The position numbers were made by a program, and so were the translations under genes. 64,000 nt of DNA, from positions 124,001 through 188,000 of the forward strand of contig CAMFGY010000004.1 in the NCBI GenBank assembly GCA_945952065.1. Direction: 5' to 3'. Below are positions 8,777-18,831 of this stretch, piece by piece. Every line of letters begins with the position of its first letter. Positions within the stretch are counted from its first letter, which is position 1. The notes under the pieces were generated by a model. The model was not told where the DNA came from. It worked only from the letters and a program-made list of their open reading frames with translations, and did no database searches. Origin of the DNA: an uncultured Burkholderiales bacterium. Lineage in GTDB: Bacteria > Pseudomonadota > Gammaproteobacteria > Burkholderiales > Burkholderiaceae_C.

Positions 8777-9991
8777 TCACTCTACCGCCAGGCCGTCGGC
8801 CTTGAACATGGCCTTGATGCCGCGCACCGCTTGGCGGATGCGTGACTCGTTTTCGATCAAGGCAAAACGCACATGGCCATCGCCCTGGTCACCAAAGCCA
8901 ATGCCGGGCGAGACGCAGACCTTGGCACGCTCCAGCAATTGGCGTGCAAACTCAAGCGAACCCAGCGCCTGGTAGCGCGGCGGGATTTTGGCCCAGATGT
9001 ACATGCTGGCCTTGGGGCAGTCGACCACCCAGCCGGCTTCCGTAAGCCCTTTGTAGAGCACATCGCGGCGGCGCTGGTAAGTCGCAGCAATGTCTTGCAC
9101 GCATTGCTGATCACCTTCCAAGGCCGCAATGGCGGCCACTTGCAGCGGGGTGAAGGTGCCGTAGTCGTGATAGCTCTTGATGCGCGCCAGCGCCGCCACC
9201 AACTCGGGGTTGCCCACCATGAAGCCGACCCGCCAGCCGGCCATGTTGTAGCTCTTGGACAGGGTGAAAAACTCCACCGCCACATCTTTGGCGCCCGGCA
9301 CTTGCATGATGGAGGGCGCCTTCCAGCCATCGAACACGATGTCGGCATAGGCCAGGTCGTGCACGACCAGAATGTCGTGCTTTTTGGCCAAGGCAATGAC
9401 GCGCTCGAAGAACTCCAGCTCCACGCATTGCGCCGTCGGGTTGGAGGGGAAACCAAACACCATCATCTTGGGTTTGGGGTAGCTGCCGCGAATGGTTTTT
9501 TCCAACTCGGCAAAAAAGTCCACGTCAGATGCCACCGGAATGGCGCGGATGTCCGCGCCAGCGATCACCGCCCCATAGATGTGAATCGGGTAGCTGGGAT
9601 CGGGCACCAAGACGGTATCGCCCCGGTCCAGCGTGGCCAGCATCAGATGCGCCAGCCCTTCTTTGGAGCCGATGGTGACGATGGCTTCGGTCTCGGGGTT
9701 GATGTCCACCTCAAAGCGCTTTTGGTACCAGTGCGAAATCGCGCGGCGCAGCCGTGGGATGCCTTTGCTGGCCGAGTAGCCATGGGTATCGGGGCGCTGC
9801 GCCACCTCGGTCAGCTTGGCCACGATATGCGGCGGGGTCGGCCCGTCGGGGTTGCCCATGCTCATGTCGATGATGTCTTCGCCGCGCCGCCGCGCCGCCA
9901 GCTTGAGCTCGGCGGTGATGTTGAAGACATAGGGGGGCAGGCGATCAATGCGCGCGAAGCGGCGCTTGCCTGAAGAGGCATTGGAGGTCAT
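8777..9991 (-). CDS. alaC: pyridoxal-phosphate aminotransferase, AlaC type
   Basis: A 404-residue class I/II aminotransferase. Visible are the N-terminal substrate region ([16 protein letters not shown]), the PLP contacts around VHDLAYADI and the Schiff-base lysine in [15 protein letters not shown]. The overall sequence resembles glutamate-pyruvate aminotransferases of the AlaC group, which make alanine from pyruvate and glutamate in the cytosol. ATG 9991 is chosen over an upstream in-frame GTG because the family begins a few residues before [14 protein letters not shown]. The gene stands alone between the rep gene and its own terminator. Confidence 0.88.
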   Translation of the reverse strand: MTSNASSGKRRFARIDRLPPYVFNITAELKLAARRRGEDIIDMSMGNPDGPTPPHIVAKLTEVAQRPDTHGYSASKGIPRLRRAISHWYQKRFEVDINPETEAIVTIGSKEGLAHLMLATLDRGDTVLVPDPSYPIHIYGAVIAGADIRAIPVASDVDFFAELEKTIRGSYPKPKMMVFGFPSNPTAQCVELEFFERVIALAKKHDILVVHDLAYADIVFDGWKAPSIMQVPGAKDVAVEFFTLSKSYNMAGWRVGFMVGNPELVAALARIKSYHDYGTFTPLQVAAIAALEGDQQCVQDIAATYQRRRDVLYKGLTEAGWVVDCPKASMYIWAKIPPRYQALGSLEFARQLLERAKVCVSPGIGFGDQGDGHVRFALIENESRIRQAVRGIKAMFKADGLAVE

Positions 9992-10157
9992 AGCAAAGTT
10001 CCACGTCAGCGCCCGGAACCGTCCGAGCGACGTGATCGATCTGAGGCGATCGATCGGGGCCCATGCTAACCCAGTCGCAGCATCCAGCCACCAAACTTTT
10101 GCAGCCGCGCACACTGGGCCCCGTCTTCAAACCCCAGGGACACCATGCCGTGCAGAT

Positions 10158-12230
10158 TCAGCGTTTGTCTTGATCCGCCGCCTGGGCGGCGCTTGAGGCC
10201 GCGCCCTTGGCCGCCAGCGCCTCACGCAAGCGCTTGAGTTTTTCGCGCGGGTCTTCTTTGCTGCCGCCTTCGTTCAAGCGCATTTCGGTGATGAAGCGGC
10301 TGGGGATGCCCATCACCATTTCGCGCGCCTTCTTGCGGCGGCGCAAGGTACCCACCGCCAGCGTGCTGCGCGCGCGGGTGATGCCCACATACATCAGCCG
10401 GCGCTCTTCTTCCAGGCGCTGCGCGGTCATTTCTTCATCGTCAGCCTTGAAGGGCAAAAGCCCCTCGTTGACGCTGGCCAGGAACACATGCGGCCACTCC
10501 AGTCCCTTGGAGGCGTGCAAGGTGGTCAAGGTGACTTGGTCTTGTTCTTCTTCGCGCTCGTTCAGCGAGATGATGACGCTGATGGTTTGGGCCACCTGCA
10601 AGACGCTTTGCTTCTCGCTCTCAAAGGTGCTGCCGCCGTCTTGGGTGATTTGGCCCCCGCAGCGCTTGGCCACCCAGTCGACAAAGTCCAGCACATTGTT
10701 CCAGCGCGCAATCGCCACGTTTTCGTTGTCTTCGCTGCCGAGCAAATGCTCTTCGTAGCCGATGTCTTTGAGCCATTCCAGCAGCAAGGCCTTGGCCGGC
10801 TCGCTGCCCTCGGTGTGCTTGGCGCGGAACTCCAGATCGGTGACATAACGCCCAAACTCATGCAACGAGCCGATGGCCTTGGCGCTGATCACGGTGGCCA
10901 GCGAGTCCGAGAACAAGGCCTCGAACATGCTGCACTTCCATTGGCCGGCGAACTGGCTCAAGGCGCCCAGGGTGGTGTGACCGATGCCGCGTTTGGGCGT
11001 GGTGATGGCGCGCAAAAAGGCCGGGTCGTCGTCTTGGTTGACCAAGAGCCGCAGCCAGGCGCACAGGTCTTTGATTTCGCTCTTGTCAAAAAAACTCTGG
11101 CCGCCGGAGACCTTGTAAGGGATCTCGGCGCGACGCAAGGCTTTCTCGAAAGTGCGGGCCTGATGGTTGGCGCGGTAGAGGATGGCGAAGTCTGAGAACT
11201 TCTGCGCCTTGCCCTCGGCGCGCAAGGCCTGGATGCGGGCCACGGCGCGCTCGGCCTCATGTTCCTCGCCGTCCGACTCGACCAGGATCACCGGGTCGCC
11301 ATCGCCGTATTCGCTCCACAGCTTTTTCTCAAAGATCTTGGGGTTGACCGCGATCACATTGTTGGCCGCGCGCAGAATCGCGCCGGTGGAGCGGTAGTTC
11401 TGCTCCAGCGGAATCACCTGCAGTTGCGGGAAGTCCACCGGCAGGCGCTTGAGGTTTTCAATGGTGGCGCCGCGCCAGCCGTAAATGCTCTGGTCATCGT
11501 CGCCCACGGCGGTGAACATGCCGCGCTTGCCCACCAATTGCTTGAGCAGGTCGTACTGCACCGCATTGGTGTCTTGGTACTCGTCCACCAGCACATAGCG
11601 CAGCTGGTCTTGCCAGCGCCCGCGGGCCTCGGCGTTTTCGCTCAGCAAGCGCAGCGGCAGGCTGATCAAGTCGTCGAAATCCACTGCCTGATACGCCGCC
11701 AAGCGCTCTTGGTAGCGCTCCATCACGATGGCCGCCGCGCGTTCATGGTCATCCTTGGCCATCACCAAGGCCTGCTTGGCCGTCAGCCCTTGGTTCTTCC
11801 ACAGCGAGATGGTCCACTGATAGGCTTTGGCCTGGTTGGTATCCACCGTGCCGCCGGCATCGCGCAGCACGCCCATCACATCATCGCTGTCGAGAATAGA
11901 GAACTGCTCTTTCAAGCCCACCAAAGGGCCTTCTTGCCGCAGGATGCGCACACCCAGCGAGTGAAAGGTTGAGATCACCAAGTCCTTGGCGGCGCGCGGG
12001 CCGATCAGGCTTTTGGCGCGCTCGCGCATTTCCTGCGAGGCCTTGTTGGTGAAGGTGATGGCGCCAATGTTCTTGGCGGCATAGCCCGCCTGCAGCAGAC
12101 GCGCAATCTTTTGCGTGATCACGCTGGTTTTGCCCGAACCCGCGCCGGCGATCACCAGACAAGGGCCGTCCAGATGATGAACTGCCTGCATTTGGGCGGG
12201 GTTGAGGGTGGTGGCGGGCTTGGCAGACAT
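10158..12230 (-). CDS. rep: ATP-dependent DNA helicase Rep (UvrD/Rep superfamily 1)
   Basis: A 690-residue SF1A helicase. Seen are motif I (Walker A) VIAGAGSGKTSVIT, motif Ia TFTNKASQEMRER, motif II LVDEYQDTN, motif III GDDDQSIYGWRGA, motif IV LEQNYRST, motif V LTTLHASKGLEW and motif VI MYVGITRA. Length and alignment by eye are closer to E. coli Rep than to UvrD (no long UvrD-type C-terminal tail). Rep unwinds 3' to 5' and helps replication forks pass protein roadblocks. ATG 12230 is used because the preceding open frame has no family homology; it is nearly back to back with the divergent gene at 12306. Confidence 0.9.
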   Translation of the reverse strand: MSAKPATTLNPAQMQAVHHLDGPCLVIAGAGSGKTSVITQKIARLLQAGYAAKNIGAITFTNKASQEMRERAKSLIGPRAAKDLVISTFHSLGVRILRQEGPLVGLKEQFSILDSDDVMGVLRDAGGTVDTNQAKAYQWTISLWKNQGLTAKQALVMAKDDHERAAAIVMERYQERLAAYQAVDFDDLISLPLRLLSENAEARGRWQDQLRYVLVDEYQDTNAVQYDLLKQLVGKRGMFTAVGDDDQSIYGWRGATIENLKRLPVDFPQLQVIPLEQNYRSTGAILRAANNVIAVNPKIFEKKLWSEYGDGDPVILVESDGEEHEAERAVARIQALRAEGKAQKFSDFAILYRANHQARTFEKALRRAEIPYKVSGGQSFFDKSEIKDLCAWLRLLVNQDDDPAFLRAITTPKRGIGHTTLGALSQFAGQWKCSMFEALFSDSLATVISAKAIGSLHEFGRYVTDLEFRAKHTEGSEPAKALLLEWLKDIGYEEHLLGSEDNENVAIARWNNVLDFVDWVAKRCGGQITQDGGSTFESEKQSVLQVAQTISVIISLNEREEEQDQVTLTTLHASKGLEWPHVFLASVNEGLLPFKADDEEMTAQRLEEERRLMYVGITRARSTLAVGTLRRRKKAREMVMGIPSRFITEMRLNEGGSKEDPREKLKRLREALAAKGAASSAAQAADQDKR

Positions 12231-12305
12231 GGCAGCAATACAGATAGACCGGCGATGATAGCCAAACGCTCGCGCGACCTGGCCGCCCCGTATCATGGAG
12301 GCCGC

Positions 12306-13079
12306 ATGCAAAGCACAGCGCTGACACGCTCAAGGCGCCGGGGGCTCGGGCTCCTGGTCTGCTTTTTTTTGATGTGCACGGCACAGGGACGAGAGTTGCT
12401 GGCCGTGGGCACCAGCTTCCCGCGTGTGATGGAGTGGGACGCCAAGAATCAAGCGCGCGGGCTGGCGGTTGATGTGTTGAACCGGGCTGTCGCGCCGCTG
12501 GGCCACAGCGTCCGGTTCGAGGCCTTGCCATGGGCGCGCGCACAACTGATGGTGGAACAGGGCCAAGCCGACATCCTCATCGGCCCCTATCGCAGCCCCG
12601 ATCGAGAAGCACGCTTTTTGTTCTCACAGCAGGCGTTTTATGAAGACGCTTTGGTGTTTTACGCGAGCCCTGCCACGGCCGGCTTATGGACAGGCGACTG
12701 GCAAGCCTTGAGCGGCCGCTCGGTGGGCTTGGTCTTGGGCTGGACCTATGGCCCGGCCCTGGAGCAAGCGCGCAGCAGTCTTGTGATCAGCAAGCCCGGC
12801 GATGTGGCCACGGGCTTGCGCATGTTGCAACACGGCCGCATCGAACTGCTGGCCAGCAATGAGCGCAACACCGCGCCGGTCTTGGAGGCCATGGGGCTGA
12901 CGCAGCAGTACCAGCCGCTGCAGCCGGCCATTGCGGTGCAGGCCGGCTATTTCGCCTTCCCTCGCAACGCCCAAGGCGAAGCGCTGCGCCAAGCGCTGGA
13001 CCGCAGCCTGGCCTCACTTCGCAACAGTGGGGTGCTGCGCGACTTGGCGCGGCAGTGGGGGGTGAGGGTTCCGGATTGA
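12306..13079 (+). CDS. periplasmic amino-acid-type solute-binding protein
   Basis: About 257 residues: signal peptide (GLGLLVCFFLMCTAQG) and an SBP_bac_3-like fold with the pattern LAVDVLNRA, LPWARAQLMVEQGQADILIGPYRS and a second lobe ending in LARQWGVRVPD. The family binds amino acids or similar small ligands for ABC importers or acts as a sensory module. No permease or ATPase is adjacent, so it is an orphan. The last 66 bp overlap the end of the opposing O-antigen-ligase-like gene. Confidence 0.8.
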   Translation: MQSTALTRSRRRGLGLLVCFFLMCTAQGRELLAVGTSFPRVMEWDAKNQARGLAVDVLNRAVAPLGHSVRFEALPWARAQLMVEQGQADILIGPYRSPDREARFLFSQQAFYEDALVFYASPATAGLWTGDWQALSGRSVGLVLGWTYGPALEQARSSLVISKPGDVATGLRMLQHGRIELLASNERNTAPVLEAMGLTQQYQPLQPAIAVQAGYFAFPRNAQGEALRQALDRSLASLRNSGVLRDLARQWGVRVPD

Positions 13080-15569
13080 GGGGTTCTCAGGCGCACCCGA
13101 TTCCGGCGTGCTGCGCAGGCCCAGGCCCAACAGGGTCAAGAGGTAGAACAAGAACGCCATACGCGGCGCATCCAGCAAGCTGTCAAACAATCCCACCACC
13201 AAAAAGCCGAGCAAGCCCGCCGCTACCGCGGGCGCGAGTTCGTGCCCACGACCACGCCCAACACTCAGGCGCACCAGGGTCAGACCGACCATCAGCCCCA
13301 ACAACCCCAGGCCCGCCAGCCCCTGCTCGAACCACACGTGCAAGGCCATTTGTTTGATGTGCCAAGGCATGTGATGGCGGTCGCTGGAGAAAAACCAGTG
13401 CGCGAGCTCGGCGCCGAAGTCGCCGTTCTTCAACAATGGCTTGCCGCGACTGTCGACGAGTTGCATCTCGGCGATCTCGACCGCCGCCCCAGGCGTCTCC
13501 ACCGCCACGGAGAACGCAATCAGGCGAGGCGCGTACCATTCGCCCCCCATCGGGCGGCTTGAGCCCAGGTCCACCGTGACGGTATCCCAGGCGCTAGGTT
13601 GAGCTTTGACAAAGGTCTGCTTGAGCAGACAAGTCTCGTTGTAGAGCAGGTGCTTTTCACAGACTTCGGTGTGCAGACTGAGGTCTTGTTTGGCGCGCAA
13701 GCGCAGCGTCAGCTGGCTCGCGCCTTGGGGGGCTTCGATGCGCTGCGAGATGCGGAACATCTCGCCCCAACCCTGGACATGCTTGCCCGCCGTCAAGAGC
13801 AGATGGTTGCGCCCCTGCTCGGACTTGAGCCGATAGTCGCCGGTCTGTTCAGACTGGGGGCCGATAAAGAAATGGTTGGCCACAAAGCGACCGCTGCCCT
13901 TGCCCAACCAACGCTCGGCTGGAGTTTGCAGCATGCCAATGCCTTGCCGCCAGTGCTCCAGGCGATGTTGCATGTCTTCGCTTGAACTGGCGCTGCGGTC
14001 GCGCATGTAAGAGCCCGCCATCACGGTCGCGATGACCGCCATCACCATCAGCAAAGCGCCCAAAACCCCTGCGCGAGCACGCCAAGCCGCCATGCCAGAG
14101 AGGTGGACGAAGGGCCAAAGACTCGGCAGCGCCCGCATCAACACCGCCAGCAAAGCCGGCAAGCTCATGGCCATGGCAGCGTCCGACAGGCCTTGCCCTT
14201 CGGACCAATAGTCCGCCACGAGGACACTGCAACCCAAGAGCCAAAACCAAAGGGCATCCGCCGCGCAGGCGTAGCGCAGAAGCGGACCCTCAGGCCGATA
14301 CCCAGCACGCAAGGCCAGTGCCAACGCAAAGACCAAGGCATACAAGACATACGCCCCTTTTGGCAGATATGCCGACAGGCTCCAGCCCAAGCCCAGCAAA
14401 GGCGCCGCGATCAAAGCCCCCAAGGCCAAGCTGGCCAGGCCTTGCGAGCGCCTCGCTTGGAACAGCCCATTGGGCTGCAGAATCATCGCCAAGCCCAGGC
14501 CCAACAGGGCCAGCAAGGCCCGATAGCCACCGGCGAGGAACATCGAGTAGGCCGCTGCGCCATAGCCACCAACCAGCAAAACACTCCCCAGCAGCACCGG
14601 TTTGGCGCCCGCGGCAGGCTCGCCCTGCTTTGCGCCCACAGCCCCGCGAGACTGCGCGTAACGCAGTACCCCATAGACCGCCAAACTCAGGGGCACCGCC
14701 AGGTACACCCCGCGCGAGAAGGTGGTCAAACTGGCATAAGTGGCCAACAGCAGCAAGGCCATGGCCAGAACAAAACTCAGTGTGCTGCGCGCCCGCATCA
14801 AGCAGTGCAGCGCAAAAGGCATGGCGATCGCCAAGCAACCGTCAAAAGCGGCGCCTCCCACATGCATTTCCCAAAACAAGGCAGTGCTGCGGTAGTCGCT
14901 GGAGAAATTCATCAAGCCTGGAAATGCCACCCGCTCCCACAAGGCCGCCGCGCTGGCCAGCGCCAACAGCGCCGACATCCCGAAGAGCAAACTGTCGCTG
15001 AACTGCTTGGGGCGACAAGCCGCCGCACGCAAGCACAGCGGCATCAAGAGCAGCGCCATCCAATAACTCTTGCCCAGACGCACGCTGTTCATCGCCTCGT
15101 GATAGCCCTGGAACCAGCCAAACTGGAAGCCGCCTGCGTCGGCAAAGCCCCGCTGCATCGACAGCAAGACCGAGCCGGCAAAAGCCAGGATCAACACCCC
15201 CGCGCCCGCTGAGAAACTCAAAGAGCGCCGCCAACTGGCCACGGCCTCATGCTTGCCCGCGCCCAAACCCAGAGCCGCATAGCCTCCGGTGGCGCAAGCC
15301 AGCACCAAGAGGTCCAGCTCTTCAAAAGTGATCCAGCCGCTCCAGGGGGCCAAGCCAATCACAGGCAAGAGAGCCAGCGCCCAGGGGGTCTGCGTCCAGA
15401 AGCGCCCGGCCAAACCCGCAGCCAACACAAACAAGACAAGGGCCCCGGTCGGAGACAAAGGGTAGTGGGCCGCCAGCGCCAAACCGGCTGCGGCGCTGAG
15501 GGCCGCCAGGGGCCAGGCCCAAAGGCTGACGCTGTGGCGATGACTGCGAGTGCGACGGGGCTTGATCAT
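13014..15569 (-). CDS. O-antigen-ligase-like polymerase with inserted soluble domain
   Basis: An 851-residue polytopic protein. About a dozen hydrophobic helices fill residues 15-545, a soluble beta-rich segment spans roughly 580-740, and two final helices follow (MALHVWFEQGLAGLGLLGLM). The H...GLxG pattern just before the last helices is typical of the Wzy_C/O-antigen ligase family, which joins glycans in the periplasm. The soluble insert (ISQRIEAPQGASQLTLRLRA onward, with a paired Cys region EVCEKHLLYNETC) looks like a jelly-roll carbohydrate-binding fold; that reading is inference. There is no neighbouring polysaccharide cluster. It is divergent from phoD. Confidence 0.75.
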   Translation of the reverse strand: MIKPRRTRSHRHSVSLWAWPLAALSAAAGLALAAHYPLSPTGALVLFVLAAGLAGRFWTQTPWALALLPVIGLAPWSGWITFEELDLLVLACATGGYAALGLGAGKHEAVASWRRSLSFSAGAGVLILAFAGSVLLSMQRGFADAGGFQFGWFQGYHEAMNSVRLGKSYWMALLLMPLCLRAAACRPKQFSDSLLFGMSALLALASAAALWERVAFPGLMNFSSDYRSTALFWEMHVGGAAFDGCLAIAMPFALHCLMRARSTLSFVLAMALLLLATYASLTTFSRGVYLAVPLSLAVYGVLRYAQSRGAVGAKQGEPAAGAKPVLLGSVLLVGGYGAAAYSMFLAGGYRALLALLGLGLAMILQPNGLFQARRSQGLASLALGALIAAPLLGLGWSLSAYLPKGAYVLYALVFALALALRAGYRPEGPLLRYACAADALWFWLLGCSVLVADYWSEGQGLSDAAMAMSLPALLAVLMRALPSLWPFVHLSGMAAWRARAGVLGALLMVMAVIATVMAGSYMRDRSASSSEDMQHRLEHWRQGIGMLQTPAERWLGKGSGRFVANHFFIGPQSEQTGDYRLKSEQGRNHLLLTAGKHVQGWGEMFRISQRIEAPQGASQLTLRLRAKQDLSLHTEVCEKHLLYNETCLLKQTFVKAQPSAWDTVTVDLGSSRPMGGEWYAPRLIAFSVAVETPGAAVEIAEMQLVDSRGKPLLKNGDFGAELAHWFFSSDRHHMPWHIKQMALHVWFEQGLAGLGLLGLMVGLTLVRLSVGRGRGHELAPAVAAGLLGFLVVGLFDSLLDAPRMAFLFYLLTLLGLGLRSTPESGAPENPSIRNPHPPLPRQVAQHPTVAK

Positions 15570-15721
15570 GAGGAATTCATCCTGAGTCCCATGGGGCGGC
15601 CCCTTGTGGGGCGCCGGCGGCGGATCATAGCGGTGCGAATACTGCCCAAGGCACTGTCACAGCTTCTTCATCGTGCGCCTGATTCGTTATGCTGAGGCTT
15701 GTTTGCACGGGATCCCTTTTC

Positions 15722-17269
15722 ATGACTGCAATTCAGCCTCAACGCCGCCAACTGCTGCAAGCCGCCTTGGCTGCGGGCAGCGCCCCGCTCTTCATTCGCC
15801 ATGCCAGCGCTGCTGACGCTGCCGAGCGCTTTGCGCTGGGGCTGGCTTCAGGGTGCCCGCGTGCCGACACGGTGGTGCTGTGGACGCGCCTGACCGGCGC
15901 CAATTTGCCGGCTCAAACTGAAGTGCAGTGGGAGTTGGCTGAGGACGAAGCCTTCCAGCGCATCGTGGCGCGTGGCACAGAATGGGCCGTCGAGGCCGAT
16001 GCCCACAGCGTGCACGCCGAGCCCCGTGGCCTGCAGGCCGACCGCTGGTACTGGTACCGGTTCACCGCCCTGGGCGCGCGCAGCCCGGTCGGCCGCACCC
16101 GCAGCGCCCCGCAGGCCGATGCCAAGGTGCAGCAGCTGCGCTTTGCGATTGCGTCCTGCCAGCGCTGGGACCATGGCCGCTATGCCGCCTGGGCCGATAT
16201 GGCCCAGCAAGACCTGGATCTGGTGCTGTTCCTGGGCGACTACATCTACGAGAACGCCGCCATCTCCAACGCTTCGGCCAAAGGACCGTCACCCCGGGTG
16301 CACGAAGGCGGGCTGTGCCGCAGCCTGTCTGACTATCGGCAGCGTTATGCCCAATACAAAAGCGACCCGGCGCTGCAGGCCATGCATGCGCGCGCGCCCT
16401 GGATCATCATCTGGGATGACCACGAAGTCGACAATGACTGGGCCGGCGACCACTCCCAAGGCCTAGAAGCCGATTTCCCGCAGCGTCGCATCGCCTCCGC
16501 CAAAGCCTATTGGGAACACATGCCTTTCACCCAGGCGATGCGCCCGCGCGGCAGCGACATCCGTCTGTTCAGCCGCTATGACTGGGGCCAGCTGGCGCGC
16601 ATCATCACGGTGGACGACCGCCAATGGCGCGACCCGCAGGTCTGCCCCAAGCCGGGCCGTGGCGGCTCCAACACCTTGTCGGTGAAAGAGTGCCCTGACT
16701 TTTTGGACCCGCGTCGCAGCCTGCTCGGTGCCGCGCAAGAGTTGCGTTTGGCACAAAGCTGGGACCGCAGCCGCCCTTGGAATCTGCTGGCGCAGCAGAC
16801 CCTGATGGCGCGCATGAATTGGCAGGCCGACCCGGCGCAAAGCCCCATCTATTGGACCGATGGCTGGGACGGCTACCCGGCCGCGCGCGAGCGCTTGCTG
16901 CGCGATATGTTGGCCGCCAAACCGCAAAACACCGTGGTGCTGGGCGGCGATGTGCATGCCAACTATGTGGCCGATTTGAAGCTGGACTTTGGCAATCCCG
17001 CCAGCCCGGTGATCGCCACCGAGTTCTGCGGCACGTCCATCAGCAGCCAGGGTCTGGACCAGGCCCGCGTCAGCAAAGCCCTGGGCCACAACCCGCATCT
17101 GCGCTATGGCCGCAGCGATCAGCACGGCTATATGCGCTTTGCCCTCAAGGCCGATCGGCTGGAAGCAGAGCTGCGTTCGGTGCGCGAGCTCTGGGATGCC
17201 AGCAGCCCGGTGGATGTGTCGGCCCGTTTTGTGGTGGAGGCCGGGCGCCCCGGCGCTCAGCCGGCCTGA
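15722..17269 (+). CDS. phoD: PhoD-like alkaline phosphatase, Tat-exported
   Basis: A 515-residue protein with a Tat-type N-terminus (PQRRQLLQAALAAGSAPLF), an N-terminal beta domain (RFALGLASGCPRADTVVLWT) and a calcium/iron-type metallophosphatase core: ASCQRWDHG, LVLFLGDYIYE, IIWDDHEVDNDW and VVLGGDVHANYV. PhoD enzymes release phosphate from phosphodiesters and monoesters in the periplasm. ATG 15722 is preferred because it puts the twin arginine near the start; the frame opens 33 bp earlier. No PHO box was recognised upstream. It converges on the pseudokinase gene. Confidence 0.93.
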   Translation: MTAIQPQRRQLLQAALAAGSAPLFIRHASAADAAERFALGLASGCPRADTVVLWTRLTGANLPAQTEVQWELAEDEAFQRIVARGTEWAVEADAHSVHAEPRGLQADRWYWYRFTALGARSPVGRTRSAPQADAKVQQLRFAIASCQRWDHGRYAAWADMAQQDLDLVLFLGDYIYENAAISNASAKGPSPRVHEGGLCRSLSDYRQRYAQYKSDPALQAMHARAPWIIIWDDHEVDNDWAGDHSQGLEADFPQRRIASAKAYWEHMPFTQAMRPRGSDIRLFSRYDWGQLARIITVDDRQWRDPQVCPKPGRGGSNTLSVKECPDFLDPRRSLLGAAQELRLAQSWDRSRPWNLLAQQTLMARMNWQADPAQSPIYWTDGWDGYPAARERLLRDMLAAKPQNTVVLGGDVHANYVADLKLDFGNPASPVIATEFCGTSISSQGLDQARVSKALGHNPHLRYGRSDQHGYMRFALKADRLEAELRSVRELWDASSPVDVSARFVVEAGRPGAQPA

Positions 17270-17297
17270 GCCCCGCACCAGGCCAGGGTCCGGGGCT
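17269..17297. terminator. hairpin across convergent stops
   Basis: AGCCCCG (17269-17275) pairs with CGGGGCT (17291-17297) over a 15-nt loop and links the stop codons of phoD and the opposing pseudokinase gene. There is no T-run on either side, so function is uncertain. Confidence 0.35.
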
Positions 17298-18661
17298 TAC
17301 TCGCTGGCTGCTTTGTCGCTGCCCGCATGCGCGCTGGGCAGTGTTGCCGCACGAGCGCTGTCTTGCGCCAACCATTCTGGCCGTGCCTCCGGCCGCGACT
17401 GCGGCTGAGACGGCAGCGCGGGCTTGACTGCCGCAGCAGCAGCGCCGTTCGGCCCTGACGCCAGCGCCGCCGATGCCGCGCTGGCTGTGGGCTGCGCTTG
17501 TTTGACTTGAGCCCCCCCCAGCAAGGCGGCGGGCTTCTTGCCTGCCGCGGCCACCGGCGCCGTGCCCGGCGCACGCTGTGCATCAGACGAAGCTGAACTT
17601 GAGGCTTGCGAAGGCTGCCAGTGATGCAAGCCCTGCCATGCCCCCCAGGACAGCCCGGCCAAGCCCGCCAGCAGCAAAGCGGCCCGCGCGGCCTTTTTGA
17701 TAGGCGAGCTTTGCGGCGGCCAGGTGGCCACCTCAGACTCGCGCGCCAGCGCCGAAGCTGCGGCCGGAGCCGGCATCGGCGTCAAGGCCAGGGCGGAATG
17801 GTTCTCCCCGGCCAGCCAAGCGCGCAGGTCTTCCGCCAAGGCCTCTACCCCCGCATGGCGACGGCTGGCGCGCGGCGCCACTGCCTTGGCGCACAGGGCG
17901 TCCAAGCTGAAACGCTCCACCGCCGACAAGCCCGGCCATGAGGACGCGGGCGAAGCGGCTTCGGGGTCGGCGCCAAACTGGCTGGGCGTTCGCCCATCCA
18001 CCAGCAAGCACATCAAAGCGCCAACGCCATAGACCTCGCTGACCAAGCTGGGCGGCTCACCCGCCAGGGTCTCGGGGCTGGTAAAGCCCGGGGCTGAACC
18101 CAGGCTCTGGCCGCGCTCGAAGGGGTCGGCCGGATCCGGCATGGGCAGCAAGCCCATGGCCATCAGGCTGAGCTTGCGGTCTTGGCTGACCCACAACATG
18201 GCGGGGTCGATCTCGGCCAGCAGCCAGCCCTGTTGGTGGGCATGCTGCAAGGCGTCGCAGAGTTGCACGATCAGCTGCAGGCGCTCGCGCAAGGGCAGCG
18301 AGGTGCAGGCCCGCACAATCGGTTGCCCCTCGGCCGCGCCAAAAATGATGTAAGGCTGGCCGTCATTGGTCACGCCGCTGTCGGTGGGCACCTGGATGAC
18401 GGGATGCTGCAGCAGCCCCATCTCGCCGACCAAATCGCCAAAGCGCAACATGATGCCAGCCGAGCGCTCGCTGCGCGGCAAGACCAAAACATTGCAACGC
18501 TGATCCGCTGCCAAGGCGTGTTTGGCGCTGTACCACTGACCGCTGGGGGTCGCTTCGCGACCATGCAGGGCCGCACACAAACGCCAAACGCCCAGGGCCG
18601 CGCCTTCGCGCAGCAAAGCTTGGGACGCGGGTGGGGGGAGAGCGAGTTCGGGCATGCGCAT
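17297..18661 (-). CDS. membrane-anchored protein kinase-like pseudokinase
   Basis: A 454-residue protein. Residues ~20-300 keep the outline of a Ser/Thr kinase (helix-C and hinge region, PGFTSPETLAGE like the APE segment, EVYGVGALMCLLVDG helix F), but catalytic motifs are degenerate. There is no glycine-rich loop or VAIK lysine, HRDxKPxN reads LAEIDPAM, and DFG reads MAMG. A single membrane helix (ARAALLLAGLAGLSWGAW) and an Ala/Pro-rich tail follow. It is probably a non-catalytic scaffold with the kinase-like domain in the cytosol. ATG 18661 is used; an ATG two codons later is equally possible. Confidence 0.7.
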   Translation of the reverse strand: MRMPELALPPPASQALLREGAALGVWRLCAALHGREATPSGQWYSAKHALAADQRCNVLVLPRSERSAGIMLRFGDLVGEMGLLQHPVIQVPTDSGVTNDGQPYIIFGAAEGQPIVRACTSLPLRERLQLIVQLCDALQHAHQQGWLLAEIDPAMLWVSQDRKLSLMAMGLLPMPDPADPFERGQSLGSAPGFTSPETLAGEPPSLVSEVYGVGALMCLLVDGRTPSQFGADPEAASPASSWPGLSAVERFSLDALCAKAVAPRASRRHAGVEALAEDLRAWLAGENHSALALTPMPAPAAASALARESEVATWPPQSSPIKKAARAALLLAGLAGLSWGAWQGLHHWQPSQASSSASSDAQRAPGTAPVAAAGKKPAALLGGAQVKQAQPTASAASAALASGPNGAAAAAVKPALPSQPQSRPEARPEWLAQDSARAATLPSAHAGSDKAASE

Positions 18662-18831
18662 AGGGTTTCCGCCAGGATGGTAGGGGAAGGGCCCGGCTTT
18701 TGCCGCCGCCCACGCCCCCACAAACCGGGGGGACTGCGCAATCGCTCACGCAAAATCGAAGTTTGCGGAGGCCGTCAAGACCCGCCCTGTTCAGCCGCTC
18801 GCAAGGCGGGCTTGCGATACTGCGGCCCGCC

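Noticed and set aside
17269-17297. Hairpin as a confident bidirectional terminator
   Set aside because: No T-run on either side and the loop is long; reported only at low confidence.
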